In this document: piece by piece, positions 54,908 to 56,000 of the stretch
Numbering within the stretch: position 1 is the first letter of the stretch
Layout of the letters: each line of letters begins with the position of its first letter
NCBI RefSeq assembly: GCF_963678635.1
Contig: NW_026970671.1
Span: forward strand, 64,001 to 120,000
Direction: 5' to 3'
DNA: 56,000 nt
Source: Symsagittifera roscoffensis
Lineage: Eukaryota; Xenacoelomorpha; Acoela; Convolutidae
Notes under the pieces: generated by a model
Told to the model about the DNA's origin: nothing
Database searches by the model: none
What the model saw: the letters and a program-made list of their open reading frames with translations, nothing else
Translations under genes and position numbers: made by a program

Positions 54908-55196
54908 ATAAAAAAACAAATGCAAAGAACATGTGCTTTTTTAACTGACAGAATAAAAACAAATTCGAAAAAAGAACATTATCAACAAATCTCTAACAAA
55001 AAATAGCGATTAATTTTTTGGTTTAAGAAACCCAGCATGAGGAAACAAAGAGCACAGAATTGATCAAAATTTGTGCAATCGATCAGTATTGCTTCTATTG
55101 GAAACACATCTGGCCTGACGCTAGTGTTGGTATCAATTATGCTCCACTACATAAATCATAAATTGCCGGCACAATTTTTTTCCAACGACTAAAAAG
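54908..55196. other. AT-rich spacer
   Basis: I see no gene or clear repeat here. Confidence 0.4.
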
Positions 55197-55490
55197 GATT
55201 CCTTTGGAAAGACGATCATCTTCAAGGTAGCACGACCAAACGCTCTCCATCTTTTTGGTGGTCTCATTCAAGACCTACCTTTGATGTAGCGTTTTTTCAC
55301 ACCTAATTATCATGCAAAAACTATGCAGTTGAGTGTGTACGTTATTGAGTGCGACATTAGGCATTTTTTGATATGAATAACAAGCTTATCATAAAAAAAC
55401 TCGCTTCCATCTTTAAGTATCGTTAATTATTCACTTGGAATAGCAAAAATGTGCAATACATTCCGGCAAACTGTTTTTCAAAACAATTTT
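55197..55490 (+). repeat. Direct repeat, first copy (509-bp spacing)
   Basis: GGATTCCTTTGGAAA to AAAACAATTTT, repeated at 55706-56000 with about 95% identity by eye. The frame that is open in the second copy is closed here by TAG at about 55287. Confidence 0.9.
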
Positions 55491-55703
55491 AGTAATTTTC
55501 TTTATTTCAGTTTTTCTTTAATTTAGAGTAATCGATTTAACTTCGTGGGATAAAATTGATTTCACGATCAACTTCAAAGATACTGGAAGAAAAACTTACT
55601 TTCATAGTCACTTGAACTTAGCAAGCAACATATCAAAGAGGACTTCACCAACAACAAGTTAAGAAAGTCATTTTCTACTGTTCCAATTTTTAGTAGGCAT
55701 AAA

Positions 55704-55886
55704 ATGGATTCCTTTGGAAACAAGATCATCTTCAAGGTATCACGACCGAACGCTCTTCATCTTTTTGGTGGTCTCATTCAAGACCTACCTTTGATGAAGC
55801 GTTTTTTCACACCTGATTATCATGCAAAAACTATGCGATTGAGTGTGTACGTTTTTGAGTGCGACATTAGGCATTTTTTGATATGA
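55704..55886 (+). CDS. 60-codon frame in the second direct repeat
   Basis: The frame MDSFGNKIIFKVSRPNALHL to FECDIRHFLI is open here. In the first copy it differs by a few substitutions and one stop, while most codons are kept. I recognise no family. It may be a fragment of a larger repeated gene extending past the window. Confidence 0.3.
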   Translation: MDSFGNKIIFKVSRPNALHLFGGLIQDLPLMKRFFTPDYHAKTMRLSVYVFECDIRHFLI

Positions 55887-56000
55887 ATAACAAGCTTATC
55901 ATGAAAAAACTCGCTTCCATCTTTAAGTATCGTTAATTATTCACTTGGAATAGCAAAAATGTGCAATACATTCCGGCAAACTGTTTTTCAAAACAATTTT
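55706..56000 (+). repeat. Direct repeat, second copy, cut by the window end
   Basis: Copy of 55197-55490. Similarity continues to the last base, so the full repeat length is unknown and a longer tandem array with a 509-bp unit is possible. Confidence 0.85.

Noticed and set aside
54454-54909. 151-codon minus-strand and 109-codon plus-strand frames
   Set aside because: Both lie in the inverted repeat and TA microsatellite. The residues (YIYIYIYTY) reflect the microsatellite.

Overview
The window looks like repeat-dense nuclear DNA from an invertebrate animal. I see no cellular housekeeping gene, no rRNA and no tRNA. Almost all recognisable coding sequence belongs to mobile elements: DNA polymerase B pseudogenes of the Polinton/Maverick or adinto-like kind, a Ty3/Gypsy element and a BEL/Pao element. 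Splice-site-like sequences, a standard-code pattern of stops, AT-rich spacers and TTAGGG-type interstitial telomere tracts fit a metazoan with TTAGGG telomeres. I cannot name the phylum.

Layout. (1) 0.5-9.7 kb: three direct, decayed copies of a protein-primed-type DNA polymerase B gene, with an EndoVII-like HNH block, polymerase motifs, a C2H2 finger in one copy and a likely intron. (2) 9.9-10.97 kb and 44.8-49.8 kb: two dispersed repeat families, here called V and U. (3) 10.97-44.79 kb: one very large element bounded by direct repeats of about 0.73-0.91 kb that behave like LTRs. It sits inside a U repeat whose uninterrupted form is seen near 48.63 kb. All its coding is on the + strand: a 2.3 kb leader with a 14/17-bp minisatellite, gag and the start of protease (a 2.03 kb segment present three times in tandem), protease, linker, RT, RNase H and integrase with a GPY/F-like end. 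A macro-domain-like ORF follows, then about 9.5 kb of further ORFs: coiled coil, SGNH hydrolase, a second SGNH-like stretch, a 430-codon unknown ORF, and a last unknown module that includes a perfect 1,036-bp tandem duplication. (4) 21.915-28.533 kb: a BEL/Pao element nested between the linker and RT of the large element, with 589-bp LTRs, a GAGCA target duplication and one frame of 1,776 codons broken by only two stops. (5) 49.8-56 kb: AT-rich DNA holding an old relic of the same gag, a telomere-like tract, a 356-bp inverted repeat and a 509-bp-spaced direct repeat running off the window end.

Relative ages follow from the nesting. The large element entered the U/V repeats first (terminal repeats roughly 90% identical by eye) and decayed by frameshifts, stops, tandem duplications and two telomere-repeat insertions. 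The BEL/Pao element arrived much later (6 differences in 589 bp). The most unusual content is the accessory region of the Gypsy-type element, with macro-like and SGNH hydrolase-like domains. After removing the BEL insertion and the extra tandem copies, the element would be about 22 kb, far above the usual 5-8 kb for this class.
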